Below the pieces are notes generated by a model. It did no database searches. It had not been told where the DNA came from and saw only the letters and a list, made by a program, of their open reading frames with translations. Made by a program: the position numbers and the translations under genes. This document shows positions 52,658-61,625 of a stretch of 64,000 bases of DNA, one piece after another; the stretch's first letter is position 1, and every line of letters starts with the position of its first letter. Location of the stretch: the NCBI GenBank assembly GCA_019634575.1, contig JAHCAY010000001.1, positions 930,001 through 994,000 on the forward strand, read 5' to 3'. This stretch comes from Candidatus Didemnitutus sp. (GTDB lineage Bacteria; Verrucomicrobiota; Verrucomicrobiia; Opitutales; Opitutaceae).

Positions 52658-53590
52658 TCAGCCCTTCGGCGGCGTTTGCGTCTTCGCGTCGTCCACCTTG
52701 ATCGTCGGCACGTCAGCCGGTTGGTCCTTCAAGCCGGCGTCGAGGTCCTGGCCGGGAGGCGGCGGGGCGATTTCGAAATGCGGTGCGGTGCTCACGGTCG
52801 GCTCGGCGGCGGGCTGCGTCGCGGGCGTGTTGGCCGCAGCCGCGGCCTTCGGGGCGCTGGTCTTCGGAGCCGAAGTCTTCGCCGCGGTCGATTTTTGCGG
52901 GACCGACTTGAAGCCCGGGATGACGAGTTTCTGGCCGGCGCGAACCTTGGTCGGGTCGGTGATGCTGTTGGCGGCGGCGAGTTCGCCGACGGTCACCTGA
53001 TAACGGCGCGCGATCGTGCCGAGACTTTCGCCGGATTGCACGACGTGCGTGACGGCGTCGGAGCTGCGCGTCGGCGCGGGCGCGACGGGTGTGGTGGCGG
53101 CCGACATGCTCGGAGCCGGTGCGGCGGCGAGGTCCTTCGGGACAACTTTGCCGGGGATGATGAGCTTCTGGCCGGGCTTCAAGGTCGCGCCGACGGCGAG
53201 GTTGTTGGCCTTGGCGAGCTCGGCGACGGTCATGTGGTTCTTCTTCGCGATGCTCCAGAGGCTGTCGCCGCGACCGACGCTGTAGGTGCTGACGGGCGCG
53301 ACTTCCTCGGCGGGCTTCGCGGGCGTCACGGCAACGGCGTTGGGCGAGCCGGGGCGCGTGGGCTCGGCGCGACCGGGCTGCGTCGCGGGCGCGTAAGCGA
53401 TGCCGCTGGTGTCGGCGGGCGCGGGATTGTAGGCGACGGGGGCGCCCGTCTCACCGCTGGCGGTGGGCACGGTGGCGTCCGGCGTCGGAATATTGCGCGG
53501 GCTCGATTGGCAACCCGGGCTGGCGAAAATGAAGATAAACGCGAGCAGGTGCACGGCGACGACTGCTCCGAAGATCTGCAGGATTTTCAT
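52658..53590 (-). CDS. LysM-domain lipoprotein
   Basis: A 310-residue protein. The N-terminal helix MKILQIFGAVVAVHLLAFIF ends in ASPGC, a slightly unusual lipobox with Cys27. Two LysM domains follow: TYSVGRGDSLWSIAKKNHMT... (about 100-145) and THVVQSGESLGTIARRYQVTV... (about 180-225), separated and followed by Pro/Ala-rich linkers. LysM binds glycan chains of peptidoglycan, so a wall-associated role at division is likely. It stands where murD usually lies, between mraY and ftsW. Confidence 0.9.
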   Translation of the reverse strand: MKILQIFGAVVAVHLLAFIFIFASPGCQSSPRNIPTPDATVPTASGETGAPVAYNPAPADTSGIAYAPATQPGRAEPTRPGSPNAVAVTPAKPAEEVAPVSTYSVGRGDSLWSIAKKNHMTVAELAKANNLAVGATLKPGQKLIIPGKVVPKDLAAAPAPSMSAATTPVAPAPTRSSDAVTHVVQSGESLGTIARRYQVTVGELAAANSITDPTKVRAGQKLVIPGFKSVPQKSTAAKTSAPKTSAPKAAAAANTPATQPAAEPTVSTAPHFEIAPPPPGQDLDAGLKDQPADVPTIKVDDAKTQTPPKG

Positions 53591-53701
53591 GGGCGAAGTA
53601 TGGGTCTGGGATTCGGCGATTTGCTATCTAAAAATGGGTCGCGGACGGAGGTTTGCGGGCGATTGACGAATCGCTCGCGAGACCCGCCGCGACGCGGGCG
53701 C

Positions 53702-53782
53702 TCACGGGTCGTTGCGCGGCGTGTCGAGGGTGAGCAGCGCCTGGACGATGAGGAGGGCGACGATGACGAGGACGAGGGTCAT
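53702..53782 (-). CDS. Candidate 26-residue single-helix membrane peptide
   Basis: The frame starts MTLVLVIVALLIVQ, continues ALLT and ends LDTPRNDP before TGA. The first 18 residues would span a membrane, and the tail is polar. It lies 111 nt upstream of the LysM gene inside the dcw cluster. Small single-helix proteins are common in divisomes, but no clear Shine-Dalgarno sequence precedes this ATG. It could be chance. Confidence 0.35.
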   Translation of the reverse strand: MTLVLVIVALLIVQALLTLDTPRNDP

Positions 53783-53849
53783 GGAAAACGAGCAGGTGTC
53801 CGTTAACAGCAGTGGTTGGTTCCGGTTAAGGTGATGGATAAAGAACCTG

Positions 53850-54029
53850 TCAGCGGACTCCTGCGAAAGTGCGGGCGGTCTTCAGCGGCAGCTCGGGCAG
53901 CGTCACGCCGCGGCGGAGGCGGCGGAGCTTCGCGGCCGAGCGAACGAGCGGCTTATGGAGAAGCAAAAGACCGGCGTGGGAAATTTCACGAAAGCTGGGC
54001 GAGAGATCGGAGCTGAAGTCGACGGGCAT
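53850..54029 (-). CDS. Candidate 59-residue basic protein after mraY
   Basis: The frame starts MPVDFSSDLSPSFREISHAG 13 nt after the mraY stop and ends in KTARTFAGVR. The centre is basic (RSAAKLRRLRRG). No family is recognised. The tight spacing to mraY is the only support besides an open frame. Confidence 0.3.
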   Translation of the reverse strand: MPVDFSSDLSPSFREISHAGLLLLHKPLVRSAAKLRRLRRGVTLPELPLKTARTFAGVR

Positions 54030-54042
54030 GGTTTTTCGGGGG

Positions 54043-55158
54043 TTAGCGGAGTTTCAGCGTGGCCAGGCCGACGAGGGCGAAGCCGAGGGAGAGCACCCAG
54101 AAGCGCAGCACGACCTTGGTCTCGGGCCAGCCGAGCTTCTGGAAATGGTGGTGAATCGGCGCCATGCGGAAGAGCCGGCGGCCCTCGCCAAAGCGGCGCT
54201 TGGTGAACTTGAACCAGCTCACCTGGAAAACGACCGACAGCAGTTCCATGACGAACACGCCGCCGATGATCACGAGCGTGAACGGCTGGTGGATCATGAA
54301 CGCGATGACGCCGATGAGGCCGCCGAGTGCGAGCGAGCCGGTGTCACCCATGAACACCTCGGCTGGATGCGAGTTGAACCACAGGAACGCCATGCAGCCG
54401 CCGATCAACGCGCCGCACACGACGGTGAGCTCGCCAGCGCCGGGAACGTGGCTGAGCAGCAGGTATTCGGAGAAGATGTGATTGCCCGCGATGTAGGCCA
54501 TGATGCCGAGCACCAGCGCGACCGTGATCGTGCAACCGACGGCAAGGCCATCGAGGCCGTCGGTGAGGTTGATCGCGTTCGAGAAACCGACGATCCAGAG
54601 GTAAATCAGCACCAGCAGCAGCCACCACGGCATGTGCGCGATGATGGCGTCCTTGAAGAACGGCACCCACAGCTCGCGGATTTTTTGGGCGCTGGTCGGA
54701 TGCCAGAGCAGTGCGGCGAGCGCGACGCCGGTGGCGAGCGACTGCCAGCCGATCTTTTCCCAGGCCTTGATGCCGTCCTTGTTCTTGTGAACGACCTTCA
54801 GGTAGTCGTCGCGCCAGCCGGGAACGGTGAGCGCGGCGTAGACGAACAGCGCAACGAAGACCCAGATGTTCGGCCGCGCCCAGAGCGCGCTGCTGAGAAA
54901 GACGGAGAGAAAGATGATGAGCCCGCCCATCGTGGGCGTGTGCTTCTTGTCGAAGTAAGTCGCACCGAGCGCGCCCGTGCGCTCGTCGATGTAGCCGTGG
55001 CCGAATTTCAGCTCGCGGAATTTGCGAATGAGCAGCGGCCCGATGATGAAGCCGATGAGCAGCGCCGTGGCCGAACCCATGATGATGCGGAACGTCTGCG
55101 ATGCGAACAGGCGCAGCGGTCCGAAGTATTGCTCGTAGTCGGCGAGGTAGCTCAACAT
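54043..55158 (-). CDS. mraY: Phospho-MurNAc-pentapeptide transferase
   Basis: A 371-residue, 10-helix enzyme that makes lipid I from UDP-MurNAc-pentapeptide and undecaprenyl phosphate. Signatures are KKHTPTMGGLIIF, NAINLTDGLDGLAVG (with the catalytic Asp residues), FMGDTGSLALGG and PIHHHFQ. The length is typical. The ATG at 55158 lies 3 nt after the murF stop. Confidence 0.97.
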   Translation of the reverse strand: MLSYLADYEQYFGPLRLFASQTFRIIMGSATALLIGFIIGPLLIRKFRELKFGHGYIDERTGALGATYFDKKHTPTMGGLIIFLSVFLSSALWARPNIWVFVALFVYAALTVPGWRDDYLKVVHKNKDGIKAWEKIGWQSLATGVALAALLWHPTSAQKIRELWVPFFKDAIIAHMPWWLLLVLIYLWIVGFSNAINLTDGLDGLAVGCTITVALVLGIMAYIAGNHIFSEYLLLSHVPGAGELTVVCGALIGGCMAFLWFNSHPAEVFMGDTGSLALGGLIGVIAFMIHQPFTLVIIGGVFVMELLSVVFQVSWFKFTKRRFGEGRRLFRMAPIHHHFQKLGWPETKVVLRFWVLSLGFALVGLATLKLR

Positions 55159-55161
55159 GGC

Positions 55162-56532
55162 TCAGTGCGTGGCGGCGTGGGGATCGAGGATGGTTTCGAG
55201 GCGATAGCGGCGGCTGCCTTTGAGGAACGCGGCGCCCTTGAAAGTCGCGAGGCGCGCGCGGACGGAGGCGACGTCGGTGACGACCGCGATCTGTGCGGGG
55301 TCGTTGCCGTTTTCGAGGAGCCCTTCGCGCAGCGCGGCGGCGTGTGTGCCAATCGTGAAGAGAAAATCGCCCGGGCGGAGCAGGATCGTGCGACCGAGCT
55401 GCTGGTGAAACTCCGCCGCCTGCGGGCCGAGTTCCTCCATGCCGCCGAGAACGTAGAGGCGTGGGAGCTCCGGCCGCGCGAGGCTGGCGAACGCCGCGAT
55501 GGCGTCGGCCATCGAGGCGGGATTGGCGTTGTAGAAATCGCAGTAAACCTCGGCCTCCCCCACCCGCTGCATCTCGCCGCGCCACTTCGACGGCTGCCAC
55601 GTCGCGAGGCGTTGCTGCAGCGTGGCGTCGTCGACGCCGAGCTCTGAGGCGAGCGCGAGCGCGAGCGCGGCGTTTTGCGCCATGCCGCCGGAGACGCGGC
55701 GCAGGATGAACGTGCGCTTCGCACCGAGCGTGACCTCGGTGCGGTCGGGACGATGGAGGACCGTGAAGACCAGCGTCCGACCGTCGACGCGCACCATCGC
55801 CTCGTTGGCCGGCACGAGCACCAGCGGGTGCGCGAGATGGCGGAACGGCTCGTATTGCCAGCACGACACGGGAAACACCTGTAAGCCGCCGGCGCGAACC
55901 TGAGTGAGCAGCTGGACTTTCTCCGCCGCGACGCCTTCGAGCGAACCGAGTCTCTCGAGGTGTGCGGGGCCGACGAACGTGACGATGCCGTGGTCGGGCT
56001 GGATCATGTCCGCGAGATCGCGCATTTCGCCGGGCATGTTGATGCCGGCCTCGATCACGGCGGCGCCGTGCGCGGCGGGATCGAGCTGCGTGAGCGTCAG
56101 AGGGACGCCGATGAAATTATTGAGGTTGCCCTGCGTCGCGAAAACCGACGGCGCGCCGCCGAGGAGCAGCGTGACGAGATCCTTCGTCGAGGTCTTGCCG
56201 GCGCTGCCGGTGATGCCAATGACGCGCCCGGGGAACGCGCGGCGATGCGCGGCGGCGATGGCTTGGAACGCGCGCAGCGGATCGGTGACGACGAGTTGCG
56301 GGAGCGCGGAGTCGGGAATCTCGCGCGCAACGAGCGCGGCGGCGGCGCCACGCGCGGCGGCAGCGGCGAGGAAGTCATGGCCGTCGCGCTGGTCGGTCTT
56401 CAGCGCGACGAAAACCTGACCGACCGTCAGCGTGCGGGTGTCCTGATTGAAGCCCGAAAGCGACGAGACCGGCATCGTTGTCCAACGACCACCGGTCCAC
56501 GACGCGAGCGACTGCGGGTTGAACTCACGCAT
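55162..56532 (-). CDS. murF: UDP-MurNAc-tripeptide--D-Ala-D-Ala ligase
   Basis: A 456-residue Mur ligase. The ATP loop GITGSAGKTSTKDLV is near residue 107, the N-terminal UMT-binding domain includes VGQVFVALKTDQRDGHDFL, and the Mur_ligase_C region has GGMEELG. It adds D-Ala-D-Ala to UDP-MurNAc-tripeptide. The ATG at 56532 is overlapped by the stop of a small candidate frame running from murE. Confidence 0.96.
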   Translation of the reverse strand: MREFNPQSLASWTGGRWTTMPVSSLSGFNQDTRTLTVGQVFVALKTDQRDGHDFLAAAAARGAAAALVAREIPDSALPQLVVTDPLRAFQAIAAAHRRAFPGRVIGITGSAGKTSTKDLVTLLLGGAPSVFATQGNLNNFIGVPLTLTQLDPAAHGAAVIEAGINMPGEMRDLADMIQPDHGIVTFVGPAHLERLGSLEGVAAEKVQLLTQVRAGGLQVFPVSCWQYEPFRHLAHPLVLVPANEAMVRVDGRTLVFTVLHRPDRTEVTLGAKRTFILRRVSGGMAQNAALALALASELGVDDATLQQRLATWQPSKWRGEMQRVGEAEVYCDFYNANPASMADAIAAFASLARPELPRLYVLGGMEELGPQAAEFHQQLGRTILLRPGDFLFTIGTHAAALREGLLENGNDPAQIAVVTDVASVRARLATFKGAAFLKGSRRYRLETILDPHAATH

Positions 56533-56701
56533 GGTGATTGCTCGCGAGGTTGATGGCGCCGAGCTGCAAGGCGCTCGCGCGGTCGGTTCGTTTGCGACGT
56601 GGCGCGCGTTGTCCGCGCACCCAAGTCGCCGCCGGTTTGACGGTGTCGGTCGCCCCGGCCTTGGGCGCGGAGCGGGAAGAATTGTCTTTGGCGTGGTTCA
56701 C
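56525..56701 (-). CDS. Candidate 58-residue basic protein between murE and murF
   Basis: A GTG start (56701) lies 4 nt after the murE stop, and the frame stops inside the murF start region (TGA 56525-56527). It therefore fills the gap exactly, in the way coupled genes do. The translation starts VNHAKDNSSRSAPKAGA, has a basic stretch RAPRRKRTDR and ends LGAINLASNHHA. No family is recognised, and chance cannot be excluded in GC-rich DNA. Confidence 0.35.
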   Translation of the reverse strand: MNHAKDNSSRSAPKAGATDTVKPAATWVRGQRAPRRKRTDRASALQLGAINLASNHHA

Positions 56702-56705
56702 GGGC

Positions 56706-58298
56706 TCAGACCGGCTTCAGCTGCTTGATGCCGATCAGTTCGCGGGCGACCTGTCGGTCGTCGAACGGCACGACAGTATCCGCGAGTTCCTGGAAAGTTT
56801 CGTGGCCCTTGCCGGCGATGAGCAGGCAATCGCCCTCGCGTGCGGCGTCGAGCGCGAGGCTGATGGCGCGACGGCGGTCCTCGACGAAGGTGATCTTCGC
56901 GGCCGCGGTGACGCCGGGTTTCATGTCGGAGAAAATCTGGAGCAGCGGCTCGTTGCGCGGGTTGTCCGCCGTGGCGAACGCGGCGTCGGCGAACTCCTGC
57001 ACGGCGGCGGTCATGAGCGCGCGCTTGGCGCGGTCGCGGTTGCCGCCGCAGCCGAAGACGACGAAGAGCCGGCCCGGCGTGATCGCCTTGAGCATGCTCA
57101 GCGCGTTGCGGAGGGCGTCGTCGGTGTGCGCGTAGTCGACGAGCACATTGAACGGCTGGCCGGCATCGATGCGTTCCATGCGGCCGGAAACGCCGGCGAA
57201 GGACTTGAGGCGCTTCGCGACGATCTGCGGATCGCGGCCGAGCGCGTAGCAGGCGGCGAAGGCGGCGAGGAGATTGGAGACGTTGTAGCGGCCGATCAGC
57301 GGGCTCTCGATCTCGGCGCGGCCCTCGGGCCAGACGAGTGTGAAGGTGGCGCTTTGGAACGAGAGACGGACGTTCTCGGCGCGGATGGTGGCGTCGGATG
57401 CTTCGCCGAAGGTGACGAGCTTCATGCCGGCGGGAACTTCACCCGCGAGGCGGCGACCGTGGGCGTCGTCGAGATTGATCGCGACGGCGCGCGGCGCGGG
57501 CGCGGTCTCGCCGCGGAAGAGGCGCGCCTTCACCGCGAAGTAGGCGTCCATCGAGCCGTGGTAATCGAGGTGGTCCTGCGTGAGGTTGGTGAACACCGCG
57601 ACGCCGAACTGCATGCCGAGCACGCGCTGCTGATCGAGGCCGTGCGAGCTGACCTCCATCACGGCCTGGCGGCAGCCGGCGTCGCGCATTTGCGCGAGCA
57701 TGCCGAAGAGGTCGAGCGCCTCCGGCGTGCTGCGATACGACGGCACGACGCGCGCGCCGAGGTCGTAGTTGACCGTGCCGATGAGGCCGACGCGCTGGTG
57801 GTCGGTGGAGAGCAGGTGCTTCGCGAGCGCGGCGACAGTGGTCTTGCCGTTGGTGCCGGTGACGCCGACGAGATCGAGCGAGCGATCCGGGAACTTGAAG
57901 AAGCGCTGCGAAACGCGCGCGAGGGCGCGGCGGACGTCGGCGACCTGCACGTAGGTGACACGCTGCGAGGTGATGGCGGGAATTTTTTCCGCGATGATGG
58001 CGACGGCGCCGCGATTGACGGCTTCGTCGATGAAGAGATTGCCGTCGGCGCGGCGGCCCTTGATGGCGAAGAAGAGGTTGCCGTGCATCACGCGGCGGCT
58101 GTCGAGCGCGAGGCCGGAGATGGGGCGGTCGAGATCGCCCTTGCTCGCGACGATTTCATCGTCGTTGAGGAAGTCGGAGAGCTGCGGGGCCATCTTGAAG
58201 ATTTGTTGGGACACGCGGTCGACCGGGCGGCGGCGGGTGGCCGGCAGCGAGCGGAAGGCCGCGATGAGCGGATAGTTGGGCGTGAGATAGCCGATCAT
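56706..58298 (-). CDS. murE: UDP-MurNAc-Ala-Glu--meso-diaminopimelate ligase
   Basis: A 530-residue Mur ligase with ATP loop VGVTGTNGKTTV and HGLDQQRV. The third-residue specificity loop is DNPRNEP, the DNPR form that selects meso-diaminopimelate. The GKGHE motif follows near the C-terminus. It adds the third residue of the stem peptide. The N-terminus is longer than usual by about 35 residues if the start is at 58298, which overlaps the ftsI stop as ATGA; an internal Met (MAPQLSDF) is the alternative start. Confidence 0.96.
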   Translation of the reverse strand: MIGYLTPNYPLIAAFRSLPATRRRPVDRVSQQIFKMAPQLSDFLNDDEIVASKGDLDRPISGLALDSRRVMHGNLFFAIKGRRADGNLFIDEAVNRGAVAIIAEKIPAITSQRVTYVQVADVRRALARVSQRFFKFPDRSLDLVGVTGTNGKTTVAALAKHLLSTDHQRVGLIGTVNYDLGARVVPSYRSTPEALDLFGMLAQMRDAGCRQAVMEVSSHGLDQQRVLGMQFGVAVFTNLTQDHLDYHGSMDAYFAVKARLFRGETAPAPRAVAINLDDAHGRRLAGEVPAGMKLVTFGEASDATIRAENVRLSFQSATFTLVWPEGRAEIESPLIGRYNVSNLLAAFAACYALGRDPQIVAKRLKSFAGVSGRMERIDAGQPFNVLVDYAHTDDALRNALSMLKAITPGRLFVVFGCGGNRDRAKRALMTAAVQEFADAAFATADNPRNEPLLQIFSDMKPGVTAAAKITFVEDRRRAISLALDAAREGDCLLIAGKGHETFQELADTVVPFDDRQVARELIGIKQLKPV

Positions 58299-60100
58299 TG
58301 GGCGGCTCCGGTCAGCGCGAGCGCGAGGCGGGACGGCGTGCGCACGGGTTTGATGTCAAGGTATTGGATGAGTTGTTCCGCGACGTGCTTGAACGACGGC
58401 GCCGAGACGGCGCGGCCGTAGGCCCGGCCGCCGGTGACCTTGGCGTCGTCGACGATGACGGAGAGGACGACCTGCGGGCGGCTGGCGGGAAAGAAGCCGA
58501 CAAAGGAGGCGACGTAGCGGCTGTTGGAATAGACGCCGTCGATGATTTTCTGCGAGGTGCCGGTCTTGCCGGCGACTTCGAAGCCCTCGATGTCGAAGCC
58601 GGCGGCGGTGCCGCCTTCCTGCACGACGCCGTGGAGCATCTGCGCGAGCGTGGCGGCGGTGCTGGGCTTGAGGACCTGGGTGCGTTTCTCGGGTTCGAAG
58701 CCGCGGACGATTTTACCTTCTGGGTCGCGGATTTCCTTGATGATTTGCGGGCGGAGCAGCGTGCCGCCGTTGGCGACGACGCTCATGGCCATGTGGATTT
58801 GGAGCGGCGTGGCGGCGACGGCGTGGCCCATCGGCATGCGCGTGATGGTGAGGCCGTCCCACTTGGCGGGCGGTTCGAGGATGCCGCGGACTTCGCCGCC
58901 GAGGCCGAACTTCGTCGCTTCGCCGAAGCCGTAGAGCTTGGCGTATTCGTAGAAGCGCTGGGCGCCCATCGCCATCGCGATGTGCGCGGCGCCGCGATTC
59001 GAAGAATGGCTGACAATTTCGCGCACGGAGAGCGTGCCCATCGTGTGGTCTTCCTTGGGCAGGCGACGCTCTTTGCCGTCGATGATGACGGTGGGCGCTT
59101 CGCAGTCGAAGGTGGTGGTCGGCTGAACGGTGCCGTCGTTCAGGCCGCCGCCGGCGGCGACGATCTTGAAGGTGGAGCCGGGCTCGACGATGTCGGTGAC
59201 GGCGTTGTTGCGCTGGACGTCGAGCGGGGCCTTGAAGAACTCGTTGAGGTTGTAGCTCGGCCAGTTGGCCATGCCGAGAATCGCGCCGGTCTGCGGGTCG
59301 CTGACGATGATGGTGGCGAACTTCGGGTTGTATTTGCCGGCGATGGTCTCGAGTTCGCGCTCGATGATGTTCTGGATGACGGAATCGATGGTGAGGACGA
59401 CGTCGTTGCCGTCCTGCGGATCGACCTCGCGGGTGCGGAACTGCGCCATCTCGCGGCGCGCGCCGTCCTTCTCGGACTCGATCCAGCCGTCCTGGCCCTT
59501 GAGATAGAGATCGAGGTGCTTCTCGGCGCCGGTGACGGGAATGTTCTCCTTATTAATGTAGCCGAGGACGTGCGCGGCGAGCTGGTTGCCCGGGTAGACG
59601 CGCTTGTAGCCGCGGGAGCCGTAGATGCCGCGGATCTTGAGATCCATGATCTTGTCGTAAACGGCTTCGTCGACCTCGTCGGCGAGCTTCACGTAGCGGA
59701 CGCGTTTGTCCTTCACCGCTTCGTCGCGCGAGGCGAGCGCGAGCTGCGAGGCGGCGATGGACTTGCGGAGCGTCTTGTCGAGCTCGAGGTAATTGGTGTT
59801 CAGCAGGCGCGCGAGGTCGGCCCATCTGGCGCTGTCGGCGTCCTTGAGCATCTCCGGGTCGGCGCCGAGGACGATGTAGGAGCGCGAGGTGGCGAGGACG
59901 TTGCCCTTGGTGTCGAGGAGCGCGCCGCGACGGGCGTGCTCGACGACGATCTGGCGGCGGGCCTTGTTCACGAACTTCAGCAACTCGTCGCGATGGAGCA
60001 CGTGCAGGTAGACGAGTCGTCCGCCGACGGCGGCGAAGAACCCGAGCACGCCCACGGCGAGGAGCGTCATGCGGAAGTTGGAGGCAAAGCCCTTGGACAT
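58295..60100 (-). CDS. ftsI: Septal transpeptidase FtsI (PBP3-type)
   Basis: A 601-residue bitopic penicillin-binding protein. One N-terminal membrane helix (MTLLAVGVLGFFAAVGG) is followed by a dimerisation domain and the transpeptidase domain with EPGSTFK (nucleophile Ser), SSN and KTGTS. It cross-links septal peptidoglycan and partners FtsW. No PASTA domains follow. The ATG at 60100 lies 3 nt after the ftsL-like stop. Confidence 0.97.
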   Translation of the reverse strand: MSKGFASNFRMTLLAVGVLGFFAAVGGRLVYLHVLHRDELLKFVNKARRQIVVEHARRGALLDTKGNVLATSRSYIVLGADPEMLKDADSARWADLARLLNTNYLELDKTLRKSIAASQLALASRDEAVKDKRVRYVKLADEVDEAVYDKIMDLKIRGIYGSRGYKRVYPGNQLAAHVLGYINKENIPVTGAEKHLDLYLKGQDGWIESEKDGARREMAQFRTREVDPQDGNDVVLTIDSVIQNIIERELETIAGKYNPKFATIIVSDPQTGAILGMANWPSYNLNEFFKAPLDVQRNNAVTDIVEPGSTFKIVAAGGGLNDGTVQPTTTFDCEAPTVIIDGKERRLPKEDHTMGTLSVREIVSHSSNRGAAHIAMAMGAQRFYEYAKLYGFGEATKFGLGGEVRGILEPPAKWDGLTITRMPMGHAVAATPLQIHMAMSVVANGGTLLRPQIIKEIRDPEGKIVRGFEPEKRTQVLKPSTAATLAQMLHGVVQEGGTAAGFDIEGFEVAGKTGTSQKIIDGVYSNSRYVASFVGFFPASRPQVVLSVIVDDAKVTGGRAYGRAVSAPSFKHVAEQLIQYLDIKPVRTPSRLALALTGAAQ

Positions 60101-60103
60101 CGC

Positions 60104-60520
60104 TCAGCGCTGGTAAGAAGCGGGGATGACGCGAAACGCGAAGGCGTTCGCGTTCTGCGCGGCGGCGGCCGAGTTGAAGATGGCTTCGGCGGAGCGCTTG
60201 CGGCCGAGTTCGAGGACCGGATCGCGTTCGACGCGGACGACCTGGACTTCCTTCGCGGTGGCGAGGCCGAGGTGGAGAGAGTCGTTTTGCTGGAGCAACG
60301 CGGCGACGCTCTCGGCGGTGGCGATCTGCGCGCCGACCTCATCGAGCTTGCGGTCGATGTCCGCGCTCTCGCCCTCGAGGACGCGGATGCGGTTGGCGGT
60401 GGCGAAGATTTCCTGGCGCACCCACACGGCACCGAGGCCGAGGGTGCCCGCGAACATGAGGAGCACGAGCGTCAGGAGGACGACCTTGTTGACGAGCGCG
60501 TTGGGAGGAGGCGGCTTCAT
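60104..60520 (-). CDS. ftsL: FtsL-like division protein
   Basis: A 138-residue bitopic protein: a short cytoplasmic N-terminus, one membrane helix (VVLLTLVLLMFAGTLGLGAVWV), then a coiled coil (IRVLEGESADIDRKLDEVGAQI) and an Ala-rich tail. The sequence of FtsL is poorly conserved; the topology, the coiled coil and the position between rsmH and ftsI identify it. It would join FtsB/FtsQ in the divisome. Confidence 0.85.
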   Translation of the reverse strand: MKPPPPNALVNKVVLLTLVLLMFAGTLGLGAVWVRQEIFATANRIRVLEGESADIDRKLDEVGAQIATAESVAALLQQNDSLHLGLATAKEVQVVRVERDPVLELGRKRSAEAIFNSAAAAQNANAFAFRVIPASYQR

Positions 60521-60547
60521 CGGGGGGGACAGGTTGGACAGGAGCGG

Positions 60548-61462
60548 CTAGAGTTTGCGGAGGACGCGCAGCTTCGAGGAACGGCTGCGGGGATTGGCGG
60601 AAATTTCGGCGTCGGTCGGCACGACGGGCTTGCGCGTGAGCAACTCGGCGTGCTTCGCGCGGAGCTGCTGCGGCGTGGAGTCGTTCTCGTCGACCGGCAG
60701 GCCGCACATGCGGCGGAAGAACTGCTTCACCGGGCGATCTTCGAGCGAGTGGAAGCTGATGACCGCGAGCACGCCGCCCGAGACGAGGCGCTCGAACGCG
60801 GCGGGCAGCGCGCGCTCGATGGCGCCGATCTCGTCGTTCACGGCGATGCGGATGCCTTGGAACGAACGCGTGGCAGGGTTGATCTTGCTGTCGCGCTTCA
60901 CCGCGGCGGGGATCGCGTCGGCGATCACCTGCGCGAGCGAGGCGGTGCGCGCGAGACGGCCGGTGCCGCGGGCGGCTTCGATCGCGGTGACGACGCGGCG
61001 CCAGTTCTGCTCTTCGCCGTAGTCACGGATGGCGCGCACGAGGGCGTCGTGCGATGCGATCTCGAGCCAGCGCGTGGCCGGCTGGCCTTCGCGCGGGTTC
61101 ATACGCATGTCGGCCGGCGCGTCGTGGCGGAAGGCGAAGCCGCGCTCGACCTCGTCGAGTTGGAAGGACGAGACGCCGAGGTCGAACAGGATACCCGCGA
61201 AGTCGCGATCGGGCAGCGAGGCGAGTTCGCCGAAGTTGATGTCGACGAAGCGAAAGGCGCCCGGGAACTGCGCCTGCACCGACGCAGCCCGGGGTTGGGC
61301 GGATGGATCCCGGTCCAGTGCTACAACACTGGCGCCACGGCGCAGAATTTCCTGCGTATGGCCACCACCGCCGAAAGTGCAATCGAGGTAAGCCCGGCCG
61401 CTCTCGGGCGCGAGGTAGGCGAGGACCTCGTGCAGGAGAACCGGCTGGTGCCCCGTGGTCAT
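60548..61462 (-). CDS. rsmH: 16S rRNA m4C1402 methyltransferase
   Basis: A 304-residue SAM-dependent enzyme (MraW). Motifs are [67 protein letters not shown] and [14 protein letters not shown]. It methylates N4 of C1402 in 16S rRNA. The start at 61462 is the family N-terminus; the frame continues to 61567 without support. A small frame lies between it and mraZ. Confidence 0.96.
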   Translation of the reverse strand: MTTGHQPVLLHEVLAYLAPESGRAYLDCTFGGGGHTQEILRRGASVVALDRDPSAQPRAASVQAQFPGAFRFVDINFGELASLPDRDFAGILFDLGVSSFQLDEVERGFAFRHDAPADMRMNPREGQPATRWLEIASHDALVRAIRDYGEEQNWRRVVTAIEAARGTGRLARTASLAQVIADAIPAAVKRDSKINPATRSFQGIRIAVNDEIGAIERALPAAFERLVSGGVLAVISFHSLEDRPVKQFFRRMCGLPVDENDSTPQQLRAKHAELLTRKPVVPTDAEISANPRSRSSKLRVLRKL

Positions 61463-61478
61463 GGTCCGGGTCGGAAGC

Positions 61479-61622
61479 TCAAGCAGCGCGGCGCACATGG
61501 GTCTTCTTCCGGCGGAGCGAAAAGGCTCCGCTCGCATCGCGCCGGTTGGCGCAACGGACCATGGCAAGCTTGGGCAAAGGCTGAGGACGAACAGTCGGAG
61601 TGTGCATGGTCGTGGTGGTCAT
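61479..61622 (-). CDS. Candidate 47-residue basic frame between mraZ and rsmH
   Basis: An ATG at 61622 lies 3 nt after the mraZ stop. The translation begins [20 protein letters not shown] and ends in a basic [12 protein letters not shown]. It fills most of the mraZ-rsmH gap. No family, no clear Shine-Dalgarno, and it may be chance. Confidence 0.25.
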   Translation of the reverse strand: MTTTTMHTPTVRPQPLPKLAMVRCANRRDASGAFSLRRKKTHVRRAA

Positions 61623-61625
61623 GGC

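Larger units (their letters stand above)
53591..54042. other. 452-nt gap between mraY and the LysM gene, holding two small candidate frames
   Basis: This gap is wide for the cluster. It contains a 26-residue hydrophobic frame (53702-53782) and a 59-residue frame (53850-54029), listed separately. No murD-like sequence could be found in any minus-strand frame. Confidence 0.5.

Noticed and set aside
53600..54040. Degenerate murD
   Set aside because: No Mur-ligase motif (GxxGKT, ExSSxQL) in any minus-strand frame of this gap; the longest frames are 26 and 59 codons.
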